Shown: piece after piece, positions 53,809 to 64,000 of the stretch
Position numbering within the stretch: position 1 is the first letter of the stretch
Layout: each line of letters starts with the position of its first letter
From: Eucommia ulmoides
Taxonomy: Eukaryota > Streptophyta > Magnoliopsida > Garryales > Eucommiaceae
Assembly: GCA_016647705.1 (NCBI GenBank)
Contig: CM028336.1
Span: 5,452,048 to 5,516,047, forward strand
DNA length: 64,000 nucleotides
Direction of reading: 5' to 3'
Made by a program: the position numbers and the translations under genes
Notes under the pieces: generated by a model
The model's database searches: none
What the model saw: only the letters and a program-made list of their open reading frames with translations
What the model was told of the DNA's origin: nothing

Positions 53809-56800
53809 TTGAAGTTGAATTTACTTATTAATTGGTACTAGACTAATAGTGACCAACTTGGTAATAGACTAACTATATGTATATATATTGATTTGACATT
53901 CATAAAAATATAATTTAGCTAAAAAATAAAGGGTAAAAAAGTGAAGGAGATTTTTTTTTTTTAAAGAAAAATCAACAGAATAAAAGTGTGGTTGGCCAAA
54001 AGCAACTCAAGGAAGCTTTTGTCTAGGTACACACTTTTCTACAATTTGATTTCCAAACAGACTTCCTACCGCACTTTACAAAAGAGGAGTGTTTGAAAAA
54101 AAAAAAATGCGACGAACTGCACTTTTGGAGCCAATTGCGCTCCCAAACTAGCCCTAAGCAAAGCAGGCAATAAGAGACCTCTGAAATGGTGTTCTAAGTC
54201 TGCCTTTGGAGATTGAGGAATGAAACCAATTGAAGTCCTTTCTCTATAGATTTCTTTAATGCGTTCTAAATCTTCCTTATCTTCATTGTCATTCTCTCTT
54301 ACTCTCCAATCACTGCGCCGCTTTCTAATTAAGAACTTCAACTTCTCAACTCATCATGTTGTTTTCGTCATAAAATATAAATTTATCAGTGTACAATTAT
54401 GAAAAAACGAACCATATATTGGAGAACCTGATGTATGTTTGGTTGTTATCTATTTACTCAGGGTTGAATAGAGAATAAGGCTTGAATGTTGTTTACTTTT
54501 TCGTGTTCTTATGATAATCTTTACATATTTCTATATATCCTTTTGTTTACCTTCTTTAATTTGCTTGGCCTTTTTTTCGTGAGTATATGAACATAGAATG
54601 ATTATTCTACGTTCCGGAAGATTTTTTTTCCTCCTAGTTTTTCCGCTGACCAATTTTTACATACATAGATATATACACACACACATGCATACTGTGTTAT
54701 CCCTATAAGATCAGCTTGCGATTATCTAGTGTTTTTCGTTCTCAAATTTCTGTTTCTTTCCGTTCTCAGAAGATAAAAATATGGGAACATAATAAATTCA
54801 TTTTTTTTTTGTTCTTTTTAAATCCTCTGGTACATAAAAAAAGGGAGGAACAAAAGTGTAGGGAAAAATATGTTTATGTTCTTCCAGATTTTTAGAACAA
54901 ATTCCTGGGAACGTAACAACTTGTCCCCATATTTCTGTTTCTATATGTAACAACTTGTTCCCACATTTCTGTTTTTGTTCTAAGTCATCTGACAACAGAA
55001 ACAGAAATTCGATAACAGAAACACTAAACGGTGGTCGCCTAAACAAAGGCCATCTATTTCAGATTTTTGATACATTCTCCTTTCGGACTGTCAATGCAGG
55101 TGGTGGAACTAATCCATTGACAAGGGGAGAAGGTAGATGAGCATACACGAACAAAAATCTCATATGAAAAACTGTTAGTAAATGGGAAAGAAGATCCGTG
55201 AAAATCCATAAATTTTGAAGTGTGATTGAAAATAAAGAATGCCTCGTCGCGAGCCTACAACCTCGCCCCGATCGGTAAGAAAGAGACATTTTTTAGCTCG
55301 TTGATAGATGAATTCTATGATTATTGAATGCGATAATACTTGTTATGGGATTCTCTACCACCAGCTTGTGTTTGTTGTGTTACGGGTTCGCGAGATCATG
55401 ATGTAAAAATTATTCGTTGATTTTAAGGTATATTTGTATTCGTATTTTCTAGTGTTGCATCTTTTTTTTTTCTTGGCTACCTGTAAATTTTTTATTGTAA
55501 TGGTTTGTTTGGTTTGCAAATGTGAGCGTGTTTTCTCATTTTTCATTAAATCGATTACTGTTTTCAATATTTGTGTAAACATATCTAACTATCGAGTTTG
55601 ATTTTCTAGATTTTGAGACGACTATGTAACGGCGAATAGTTGTAGTGGTGAGAGTTTATTGTGAAAAATTTAGTTTGGGAGGTATTTTTGTCATGGAATA
55701 TTATGTACTAGGAATTTTCCGTGCCTAAAAATACTATATCGATTTATAATTTATAAATATAAAAAAATAGTAAACAGAAAAAATAGTTAATAAAGTACAC
55801 GTGTGAAGCTTGAAGGGTACAAAATAGAATTAAATTTAACAGTTTTGGAAGCAGATGTGTGAAAATTTTAAGGGGATTTTTTTTCCCCCAAATATTTCAT
55901 CGTTTCATCTAAGCAATTTAGTGGGTTGAGTGGTGTAAACAAGTGTCAAGTTGGTGTGTTGATAGGTTATACAAGTTTAATTTCAGCTATTTATTTTTTA
56001 AAACTTAAATTGAACCGTTAAAATATAATTTTGTCATGATTTATTATATAGATTTTCGAGTTGAGTTTTTTTTTTTTTTTTTTTTTTTAAAAAAAATATT
56101 AAGGTGAGGATAATTTATTTAATGTGTGGGTTTTAGGATCTATATTATACCCCCCCCCCCCTTTTCTTTTTCTTTTTCTTTTTCTTTTTTTTTTTTTTTT
56201 TTTAATGGACAATAGTGAAACTCAAACCCCAGTCTTTTGCAAGTGTAAAGCTTCAACACTAGATATCGTACTAGGAAGACATATTAGATAACAGGTAGAC
56301 GACAAATCTAAGATTATAAATTTGGTTGTAAATTTTAGAAACTGAAGAATACAAAACGGCTGAAAGTACTATTATTTTAGTTACTAAAAAATATAAGATT
56401 GTGGTTTGTATATTTAGTTGATAAATTTATTTGACATTTTATCAGATTTAGTCAAAAAGAATAATTATATAAATTAAAATAATTTTTTAAAGAGTAATAT
56501 GATGAAAGAGAAATATCAAAGTTGAAAATAAATTAAGATCCATATGTAAAGGTTACAAAATATAATTTAAATCAATCGCCTAGTTAGTTGGGATGAATTA
56601 ATTTAGGCAATATTTTCTCCCCTAAAAAATTTCAAATTAATGTCATTAATTTATTTGTATGAAAATCAATATCAATTATTAATCGGACGACATATTCAAA
56701 TACCGTTCTAATTTATAATACAGATTATTCGTATTTAATGTACGTTTTAATATTATTCTAATAAAAATAATTTTATGTAATTTAAATTTATAATTTTAAA

Positions 56801-58490
56801 ATATAAATCATTTATGTTATAAAATGGGGCGGGCTCCAGAAAGTAATTAAAATTAATTACGAATACAAAGGTAAGATTTTTTTCAAATACATAATCTAAT
56901 GGATTAAAATATTTTTTAATTAAATGGTTGAGATTTACTACACATCTCATCAAATAGATCTGAATCATTCAAATAAAATAATGTGTGAAGTCTATGCAGT
57001 TTTGATTTATGATATAAAAAATTAGACTATCCCATTTATTACGAAAAGTAACCAAGCTATGTCTTTCTTCCAAATTTTAATTTTTTTTTTTTCAATTTAA
57101 AAATACATGAACTCCCGACCATCTACTTTATGTAGTTGAGAATAAATTATTTTTGATTTTGTAGTTGCTATCACCAAAAACTACAACTATTGCAAAATAA
57201 ATAAATAAATAAAAAAAAAAAAAAGTCAAACAAACATAATAAAATATTACAAAATATGCAACAATTTTTTTAAATAAATCAAACAATTCTAAATGAATAT
57301 GCAACAAACAATTCTAAAAATCAAAGAACAACAAACGCAGGACTTACAAACAAATTTGTAGTTTTGAAAAATAAAAATAAAAAACAAAAATGAACGGAAA
57401 TACAAAGAAATCAAATAACAACAAATTATTCAAAAATACGACACAAATAAACATCAAAATTGTAAAAATCAAGATAAAATCTAAACAACGAAAATTAGAG
57501 TGACACAATAAATATTGTAGGAAAATAATAAAAAAATAATAGTAAAAATTAAACAAACTCAACAAATATTGGTTGATCTAGAATTTTTCAGATGATTGGG
57601 GGGAGTTGTTTAGAAATTTTAAATTGGGGATTGGGTTGGCGACGATTGAGAACTAGCGAAGGTGTTCCATCAACGAGACTATGGAGATCCTAGACGATAA
57701 AAAAACTTTTAGGGTCCATCGGAGGAACTGGTCGGTGGTTAGGGTCCCTGAGGGTATTTTTGAGATTAGAAAATGAAAAATGAGATTTTTTCGTAAAGGG
57801 TGTTTATAAATGTACACCCCATTTTGCTAACTCTACACTTCATAAAATAAAAATAAAAATTACTCCAAAAGTCTCATCCTATAAAAACACTATTTTATGG
57901 AGTCCTGTAACAGTAACTTTTTTACAAATGAGATGATCTTTAGAAAATTATTTTTGAAATCTTGAGACCTCTAAATTTTTTTCCTAGAATGAATAACTAA
58001 AAATTATTTAATTCAATTACCATTCTACCCTATAAAATTACACACACATAAATCTACATTTAAAATTACTAACATATAAATCCTTATATTTTCTTTCCTC
58101 TTCTTTTTTCTTCATCTTCTTTCTCCCACAACCACCTCTTTCAACGAACCACCATCTCTGGCGAGCTATTACCTCCGGCGAACCACAATTTTCTCCCACT
58201 CTCTCTCTTCTTTTTCTTTCTCTTTCTTTCTTCTTATTCTTCGACAAACTGCACAAATCCTGCACGGATTTGTGCGGTTTGTGGAAGAAGAAGAAAGAAA
58301 GAGAGAAAAGAAGAGCAAGAAATTCTACCTATTTTAGATTAATTTTCAATTTTATCAAACTAACATAGTAATAAAAAATAAAAATGAAACAGAAAAAGGA
58401 AAATCTCTCAAATCATATGCAAAAATCCCTGGCAGATTGATATGAATATGAATGAAGTAAATATAAAGATTCATAGGGACATACAAAAAA
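52442..58490. other. about 6 kb with no recognisable gene
   Basis: AT-rich throughout. A minus-strand frame 54341-54066 (RVRENDNEDKEDLERIKEIY..) sits beside a MITE-like edge and has no family match that I know. A repeated TAACAACTTGTTCCCA pair is near 54920 and 54950. A short plus frame MPRREPTTSPRSVRKRHFLA at 55239 is not recognised. C-run plus CT repeats at 56150-56190. No terminal repeats or domains were identified. Confidence 0.5.
53740..53810. repeat. (ATA)n microsatellite
   Basis: Uninterrupted ATA/TAA trinucleotide run of more than 20 units. Confidence 0.95.
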
Positions 58491-58498
58491 ATGATCAC

Positions 58499-58504
58499 TT
58501 TATT
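58499..58504 (-). terminator. candidate poly(A) signal of AG-peptide gene 1
   Basis: Minus-strand AATAAA, about 190 bases after the stop codon. The context ATGATCACTTTATT is conserved at 61927-61932 after gene 2. Confidence 0.45.
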
Positions 58505-58689
58505 TAACTCTGCTATCAAAACGATACATCATCAAATCAATAAATACAATATCATGTGTTATATGTATATGTGTATACATAAGTATATATATTGTATGTA
58601 TGTAAAGCTCACGCAATCGATCGAACTTCACATAGTGAATTTCCAGCGTCTGTGCATCAAATCGGAATCGAATCGCACAAGGATCCGAT

Positions 58690-58887
58690 CTACTGCTTGA
58701 TTAAGGCAATCAGAGAGACGAACAGCGAGGATATCACAATTCCGCCGGAGATCGGGATGGAATATCCCAATCCGTGGTCCAACTCCGGTACCGGAGCCGG
58801 AGGACTACCGAAATCCTGTGCCGATACAGCGGAGAAAATTGCAGCAACAGCAAAGACGAACATAAACAGAGACTTGAATGCCGCCAT
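58690..58887 (-). CDS. arabinogalactan peptide, copy 1
   Basis: 65 codons, no intron. Residues 1-23 (MAAFKSLFMFVFAVAAIFSA then VSA) are a signal peptide with cleavage before Gln24. The mature part is very short: QDFGSPPAPVPELDHGLGY with Pro residues expected to be hydroxylated and glycosylated with arabinogalactan. The C-terminal hydrophobic tail (GIVISSLFVSLIALIKQ) fits a GPI-anchor signal. Length and layout are those of plant AG-peptides, which sit at the outer plasma membrane and cell wall. The start is the first ATG after a TATA box (58993-59003) and CT-rich leader. Tandem partner at 62045-62242. The Pro-Pro-Ala-Pro-Val-Pro core is less regular than in copy 2. Likely functional. Confidence 0.85.
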   Translation of the reverse strand: MAAFKSLFMFVFAVAAIFSAVSAQDFGSPPAPVPELDHGLGYSIPISGGIVISSLFVSLIALIKQ

Positions 58888-58992
58888 TGTAGAGAAAGGA
58901 GGGAGGGATTTGTAGAGAGAGAAGGCAACAGGGATTGGAGATATGAGAGAATGAGAAGGCGAGGATGATGGGGGTAGAGAGGAAGGGAAGGA

Positions 58993-59003
58993 GGTATATA
59001 TAG
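58993..59003 (-). promoter_or_regulatory. TATA box of AG-peptide gene 1
   Basis: Minus-strand CTATATATACC lies 106 bases upstream of the ATG. A CT-rich leader follows, and upstream GC-rich DNA with AAGGCCCACGCTCACC is shared with gene 2. GGCCCA-type motifs are common in plant promoters. Confidence 0.7.
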
Positions 59004-59109
59004 GTGAGCGTGGGCCTTAGGTGGAGGCGCGCGGACCCTGCGGGAGCGTGGACAGCTGGAGGAGCGGCTGTTGGCCGCCGGCGGACGGCTTCTCTCAGAC
59101 CGCAAGACG

Positions 59110-60620
59110 ACATGGTAGAGAGAGAGACAGGTTAGTTAAACTATATTATGATAGACTTTTCTCCTTTCTTAATTTTAATATTTTTTATTAATTTCCCTTT
59201 ATGCCCCTATATCTTATGTTTATTCCATTTGAACCACTGTATTTTAAAATTTTACATATCACTCCTTTTTATTTTTAACTTTGACATTTAACTAAAGGAA
59301 AAAAATTCACGTTTTTAAAAAATATATAATTTTTTTTTTCAATCTAAATTTAATATTAAAATTATTTTTTATATTATAAATTCTATTTTTTGACACATTC
59401 TTTATAATTTCAAATTATAAAACATAAAAATTAATATTTTCAAATTTATAACACTATTATCTTTATTTATTATTAAAAAAATATAAAAAAAAAATCACAT
59501 CAATAATTCATTGTTTTTAATCAATTGTAGATGGAAAACAAATGTACATCTCATTCCTCATCTTTGGAAAAAATTAAATAAACAATATTGTTATATTAAA
59601 AAATAAATAAATTGAAAAAATGCTATTGACACTCCACAATATCTATTTACACTCCAATTATACTATTTTTTGAGAGGGGAAAAGGTAAATAGGACGTTTT
59701 TGGAGGGCCAATAGGGTTTCCCAATTAAGTAAGACTGGTCGTTAATGACTCGGTCTAATTAAATTAATATCAATTTAATTATTGGTCCGTGAACATATTT
59801 GTATCTGAAATTAGATCATCAGATATAGTGCACCTCTAATCTCAAATATAGTTTTGAACTAGGGTTTTTGCAAAATAATGCACACACATGTAAAACAACT
59901 GACGTTAGATTTCCGATGTGAGAATTAGTATAGTTTTGGTCTAAATGAATTTGGACACAGTTTTCCATAGTCAATTGTGTGTATCTTAGTCTCGTTGTGC
60001 CCCCTTGTATTTATAGTGTGGAAAAGCTTGTTTGGCTAGTCTTTCTCAAGATCTTGATCTACGGTTCTCCTTGTATTTATAGGTGTGAGAAACTTGTTTA
60101 GCAAGTCTTTCTTGAGATTTTGGTCAATCTCCCGTAATCCTTGCAAAATTTGCGGGACACTAGAACTGAGGAATTCATGTTTTTTGAATGAGTCAATGCT
60201 TAGACAACTTGTGGGGTGATCAGGCGGTTGAGATTAACAATGCTATGGAGGCAAATTGGTGCTCCAATGCCCAAGGGTGTTTTGGTACCCCTACAACTGC
60301 AGTTGTGTGGGGGTGTTTCTGTGGTTAAGAGTAACATTGTTGCAGTGACAATTGGTGCTCTAGCCATGTTTGCAATCAAGTTTGGTAATCTTTTTATGCC
60401 TATGTAGCTATTCTTCCATTTTTTCAGGAAAAAATGGGAAACTATTTTTTACGATTGCCGTTGATTCTTGATATATGAAATATGAGTTGTTACTCTAAAA
60501 AAACAAATGTCACTACTTAACAACTATTATCAAACTTATTTATGATAATTAAATAGTAATTCATGACAATTATTTTGTTCATCACCAAATTTACCGTACA
60601 ACAACTATAAAAAAAACAAA
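59110..60620. other. intergenic between the AG-peptide genes, no gene
   Basis: AT-rich, with a 66-bp tandem duplication (60004-60135). A short plus frame at 60216-60407 (MIRRLRLTMLWRQIG..) has mixed composition and no family that I recognise. Confidence 0.45.
60004..60135. repeat. 66-bp imperfect tandem duplication
   Basis: CTTGTATTTATAGTGTGGAA at 60004 recurs at 60070 as CTTGTATTTATAGGTGTGAG. Both continue with CTTGTTT(G/A)GC(T/A)AGTCTTTCT. Two units. TATTTATAG recalls the TATA region of an LTR, so this may be a retroelement fragment. Confidence 0.7.
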
Positions 60621-60624
60621 AAGG

Positions 60625-61033
60625 AAAAAAATACATTTTAAACCTTCTAGGTATTGACACATTTCTAAATGATCCATCTCCGTTTGAGCTTTTCATTTTA
60701 AACGCTCTATGTATTAACACGTTTTTATTCGATCATTCCGTTAGAAACTCTGTCAAAATTAACTAAATGTTGAGGACAAATCTGTCATTTTATATTTTTC
60801 TATTTTTAATTATTTTTTAATATATTTTTTTCCTTTTCTTTTTTTTTTTGTTTTGACTTCTCTCTCCCCCCCCTCTTTCTCTCTCTCTCCCTCGCCCCGC
60901 TGGCCCCTATTACGAAGTGGAATCACCCCCGTAACAGGGGGTGGTTAACCCCCCCATAACAGGGAGAGAGAGAGAGAGAGAGAGGAGGGAGAGAGGGAAA
61001 GAGAGAGGAGGGAGGGAGAGAGAGAGAAGTCAA

Positions 61034-61081
<48 letters not shown>

Positions 61082-61275
61082 ATGATTAAAAAATAGAAAA
61101 ATATAAAATGATATATTTGCCCTCAATATTTGGTTAGTTTTGACAGAATTTCTAACGGAAGGATCGAATAAAAATGTGCTGATACTTAAAAGGTTTAAAA
61201 TAAAACGGTCAAACGGAGAGGGACCGTTTAAAAATATGTGGATACCTAGAGAATTTAAAATATATTTTTTCTTAA
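60625..61275. mobile_element. 650-bp foldback element
   Basis: The left arm (about 60625-60860) and right arm (about 61025-61275) are reverse complements over 200 or more bases. Matched blocks include TTTAAACCTTCTAGGTAT, CCGTTAGAAACTCTGTCAAA and TCATTTTATATTTTTCTATT. The arms continue into CT and GA tracts around a small GC-rich centre (CACCCCCGTAACAGGGGGTG). Almost the whole element can fold into one hairpin. No ORF. It lies between the two AG-peptide genes. Confidence 0.85.
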
Positions 61276-61926
61276 AAAATATGTTCCAATAGTATAGTTG
61301 TTGTACAGTTAATATAATTAATTATTGTACAACAATAATCTTACAAATATTTGATAAATCTGCTACAATTTATTATTACTTCATTCTCTTTTTTCAAATA
61401 ATAAAATGAATATAACCACACAATAATTATTTAGGAGTAACACAATATATGTATTTTAAATCATTTGTCGTTAATTATTACCCTATATTTGTTGACCGGG
61501 TAATGAAAAACTGGAAGAGCATTACGCTTCCGTATTTTTTTTTAAAAAAAAAACATTATAATTTATTTTTATTTTTTAAATTATCCCTTAAAAATCTAAA
61601 TATTTTAGCACTGAATTTTCATTTTTATCAAATTAACACCGAAAAAAAAAACTCTCTCAACATATCCAAAAATCTCTTAAAATTATTTGGTTCTAAGTGA
61701 AATAATTCTTTTGATTTATATTGTGGTTTGAAAGTATCATTTAATTTATATAGTGGTTTTAGTACTTTGAGCTGATCAATGTTGGACAAAAATTTAACAT
61801 TTGTTCTTATACAACTCTTGATTTGTATGGATGATTTAACGACGAGAAAATGATGAAAAATGTAACACACCCGGCTCGGACGAATGATTTATCAAGAATT
61901 ACGAAGATATAGAAGAAAATGATCAC
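61276..61926. other. AT-rich spacer, no gene
   Basis: No supported ORF. Positions from about 61915 begin the segment duplicated with the 3' flank of AG-peptide gene 1. Confidence 0.5.
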
Positions 61927-61932
61927 TTTATT
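61927..61932 (-). terminator. candidate poly(A) signal of AG-peptide gene 2
   Basis: Minus-strand AATAAA in the context ATGATCACTTTATT, conserved with 58499-58504. Confidence 0.45.
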
Positions 61933-62044
61933 CAACTTTGCTGTCAAAACGAATCCATCACCAAATGAATAAATACAAAATCACGTATTATATATACATA
62001 TCTATATATAATCTATGTCTGTGGAGCTCACGCAATCTATCGAT

Positions 62045-62242
62045 CTACTGCTTGATCAGCGCAATCAGAGAGACGAACAGCGAGGATATCACAATTGCGC
62101 CGGAGATCGGAACGGAGTATCCCGATCCGTGGTCCAACTCTGGTGCCGGGGCCGGAGCACTACCGAAATCCTGTGCCGATACAGCGGAGAAAATTGCAGC
62201 AACGGCAAAGACGAAGATACACAGAGACTTGAATGCCGCCAT
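62045..62242 (-). CDS. arabinogalactan peptide, copy 2
   Basis: 65 codons, no intron, about 90% identical to copy 1. Signal peptide 1-23 (MAAFKSLCIFVFAVAAIFSA then VSA). Core QDFGSAPAPAPELDHGSGY has the regular Ala-Pro repeats of AG-peptides. GPI-type tail GAIVISSLFVSLIALIKQ. TATA box at 62355-62365, CT-rich leader. The duplicated unit covers promoter, gene and 3' flank, with a spacing of 3355 bases between the two ATGs, so this is a tandem gene duplication. Changes between copies spare the frame, so both are likely functional. Copy 2 has Cys8 in the signal peptide where copy 1 has Phe. Confidence 0.87.
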   Translation of the reverse strand: MAAFKSLCIFVFAVAAIFSAVSAQDFGSAPAPAPELDHGSGYSVPISGAIVISSLFVSLIALIKQ

Positions 62243-62354
62243 TGTAGATAAGAGAGAGGAGGGAGGGATTTGTAGAGAGAGAAATCAACACCGATTGGAG
62301 ATATGAGAGAGAATGAGAAGGTGAGGATGATGGAGGTAGAGAGTTAGGGGAGGA

Positions 62355-62365
62355 GGTATATATAG
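62355..62365 (-). promoter_or_regulatory. TATA box of AG-peptide gene 2
   Basis: Minus-strand CTATATATACC, 113 bases before the ATG, in the same context as gene 1 (AAGGCCCATGCTCACC upstream). Confidence 0.7.
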
Positions 62366-62639
62366 GTGAGCATGGGCCTTAGGTGGAGGCGCGTGGACCC
62401 CGCGGTATCGTCGGCAGCTGGAGCAGGGTGGGTGGAGGAGCGACGTCGGCCGCTGGCACACGTCTTCTCTCAGCCCGCAAGACCATGTGGCACATGGGGG
62501 AGAGGTTAGTTAAACTAAAGTTTGATATAGACTTTTGTCCTTTCTTTTACCCCCTTATATTTTATTTTTATTATACTTTAGACCCTCCATTTTGAAACGC
62601 AGCACATCACTCCCTACTACTTTTAACGGTAGGTGAAAT

Positions 62640-63591
62640 TCACATTTATTCAAAAAAATATAAAATAATATTTTTAAAATTTAATTTAAATTTAATATTT
62701 AAAAGTAATAAAAAATAATTTTCTTCAAATTAATTTCATCAAAAAAAATAATAATATTTTATTAATTTATTATAAGTAATGGAGGATGAATCATTAATGT
62801 TCCAATTTAGGGATGCCTACTATTGTAATCAATTATTAAGGCCCCGTTTGGTAACCATTTCCATTTCAGAAATTCCCATTCCATTCCTAGATTTTTGAAA
62901 ATTCTATTTGGGAATAGCGTTTGGTAATTTTTATTTCCGTTTCCATTTCATTCCCATTTGAGAATTGTGCTTACTTTTTTCTTAAGAAATGAAAAACAAA
63001 AAAAAGCTGTTTCTCATTATTCCCATTCCATTCTCAAAACACATGGTCACTGTTCACCCACCGGCCGACCACCGTCCGCCGTTGTCCAACGCCTCCGCCT
63101 AAGTGTTTAAGGTTGGTTTTTTTATTTTTCTTACGTTCGAGTGGACTCTGAAACTTTATTTCAAGGTTATTCATTTAGTAATCAAATTGCTCGCGAGTTT
63201 ATTTGAGTTTTATTTTTTTATTTTTTAAATATTTTTTAATTAATCTTTAATATTTAAGAACTATATGTAACGACCCGGTTTCCTAGGGTCTCCACTTGAT
63301 TTCTCTCTAAGGAGAATTAACACTAAACTGAATGACTAATAATTTATTTTGTGCAAATCCAAGAAATTTTATAAATTACGCCGACAGTTATAATTATCGA
63401 CGACGATAATTTTTTTAATTTTATTAAATAATCAATATTTTAATTAATAAAAAATTGAATTGATCGATTCACTTTTACAAACTCCAATTCCATTTTTTTA
63501 CATTATTAAAATGAAAGAGTCATATGTTTTATAATACAAACGATTATTTCATTTCAATTGATTAATAATAATGTGAATTAACACATATTCA

Positions 63592-63632
<41 letters not shown>

Positions 63633-64000
63633 CATACAACAGTAGCGATTTGCTACAAATATTACCAAAAAAATAATAATAATTATCATTGTCGATTTAT
63701 CGAGTCAATTTTACACCGGTAAACAATAAATATAACTATTACAATTAGAATAAAAATTCAAATAAAATTCATGTTGTCGTTTTATTCTCACATGTTCTAC
63801 AATCAAAATTATGGAATTGTGAGCTAACGATCAGTAGAATTTTAAGCCCTTTAATACGTGTATTTAATCAATATAATAAATAAAATACATAGATATGATT
63901 TTCACATAATCATAATTATTTCATGAAAATTAACAATTATAATTCAATAACAATAATAACGTAAATCACCCAATAGACAAATTAAATACAATTATTAGAA
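62640..64000. other. AT-rich end of window with transposon edges
   Basis: GGCCCCGTTTGGTAACCA at 62841 resembles the end of a plant MITE (Harbinger or hAT type). Its partner end is not in view. TGTAACGACCCGGTTTCC at 63267 resembles the start of an LTR or similar element that may continue past the window. AT microsatellite at 63596-63631. No gene seen. Confidence 0.4.

Noticed and set aside
54066..54341. 91-codon minus-strand charged frame
   Set aside because: Acidic/basic stretch beside a MITE-like edge; no family recognised and no promoter or splice context. Not enough to call a gene.
58734..59113. Arg/Pro/Ser-rich frames antisense and overlapping AG-peptide gene 1 and its promoter
   Set aside because: Shadow frames of the GC-rich promoter and gene.
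60216..60407. 63-codon plus-strand frame with a hydrophobic C-terminus
   Set aside because: No signal of selection or family; lies in repeat-rich spacer near a tandem duplication.
63267..64000. LTR retrotransposon running off the window
   Set aside because: Only an LTR-like start (TGTAACGACCC) is visible; no primer site or coding sequence is in view, so it is noted but not called.

Overview
This window looks like gene-poor, repeat-rich nuclear DNA from a flowering plant, most likely a eudicot. The reasons are low GC with long A/T and CT/GA tracts, spliced genes with GT..AG introns, plant-specific protein families (arabinogalactan peptide, AP2/ERF repressor, LRR-XII receptor kinase, plant ankyrin-type membrane proteins), and plant Ty1/copia, Ty3/gypsy, Helitron, hAT and Mutator-like debris. 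The species cannot be named from the sequence. No tRNA, rRNA or CRISPR array was seen.

Layout. 1-12 kb: a two-exon gene stub (1323-1518) is cut off by a composite block of retroelements. A minus-strand copia element (about 1740-6960) carries a 1300-bp TG..CA insert with a 5-bp target duplication. Next to it lies a 3'-truncated gypsy element (about 7500-11866). A 27-bp near-perfect direct repeat brackets the block. 12-14 kb: an apparently intact two-exon gene (12099-13851) encodes a four-helix membrane protein. 14-21 kb: transposon-rich, with two opposed Helitron 3' ends of one family (18109 and 19295) and a second gypsy remnant with LTR, primer site and gag start (19440-20853). 21.9-24.2 kb: the last exon of a minus-strand ankyrin-type membrane protein gene, with a hAT-type insertion upstream. 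25-34 kb: three members of one foldback element family. The third carries what looks like a captured first coding exon of a PSK-simulator-like (DUF3475/DUF668) gene. 34-45 kb: a MATE-like fragment inside a tandem duplication, two broken copies of the exon found at 13 kb (36861 and 43693), and a 1.9-kb inverted-repeat element filled with a ~190-bp tandem array. 44.7-47.5 kb: an inverted-repeat-bounded segment containing a frameshifted class II ERF repressor gene and a nested hAT MITE with a near-perfect 8-bp target duplication. 49.5-52.4 kb: a decayed LRR-XII receptor-kinase pseudogene. 52.4-58.5 kb: no recognisable gene. 58.7-62.3 kb: two tandem arabinogalactan-peptide genes, each with a TATA box, separated by a foldback element. 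The end of the window is AT-rich with the edges of further transposons.

The genes do not form a pathway or operon. The main story is turnover: one ancestral exon copied to three places, gene fragments carried in inverted-repeat elements, and nested insertions whose order can be read from target duplications and from empty paralogous sites. The intact candidates are the two AG-peptide genes, the 12099-13851 membrane protein and perhaps the 21893-22519 gene.
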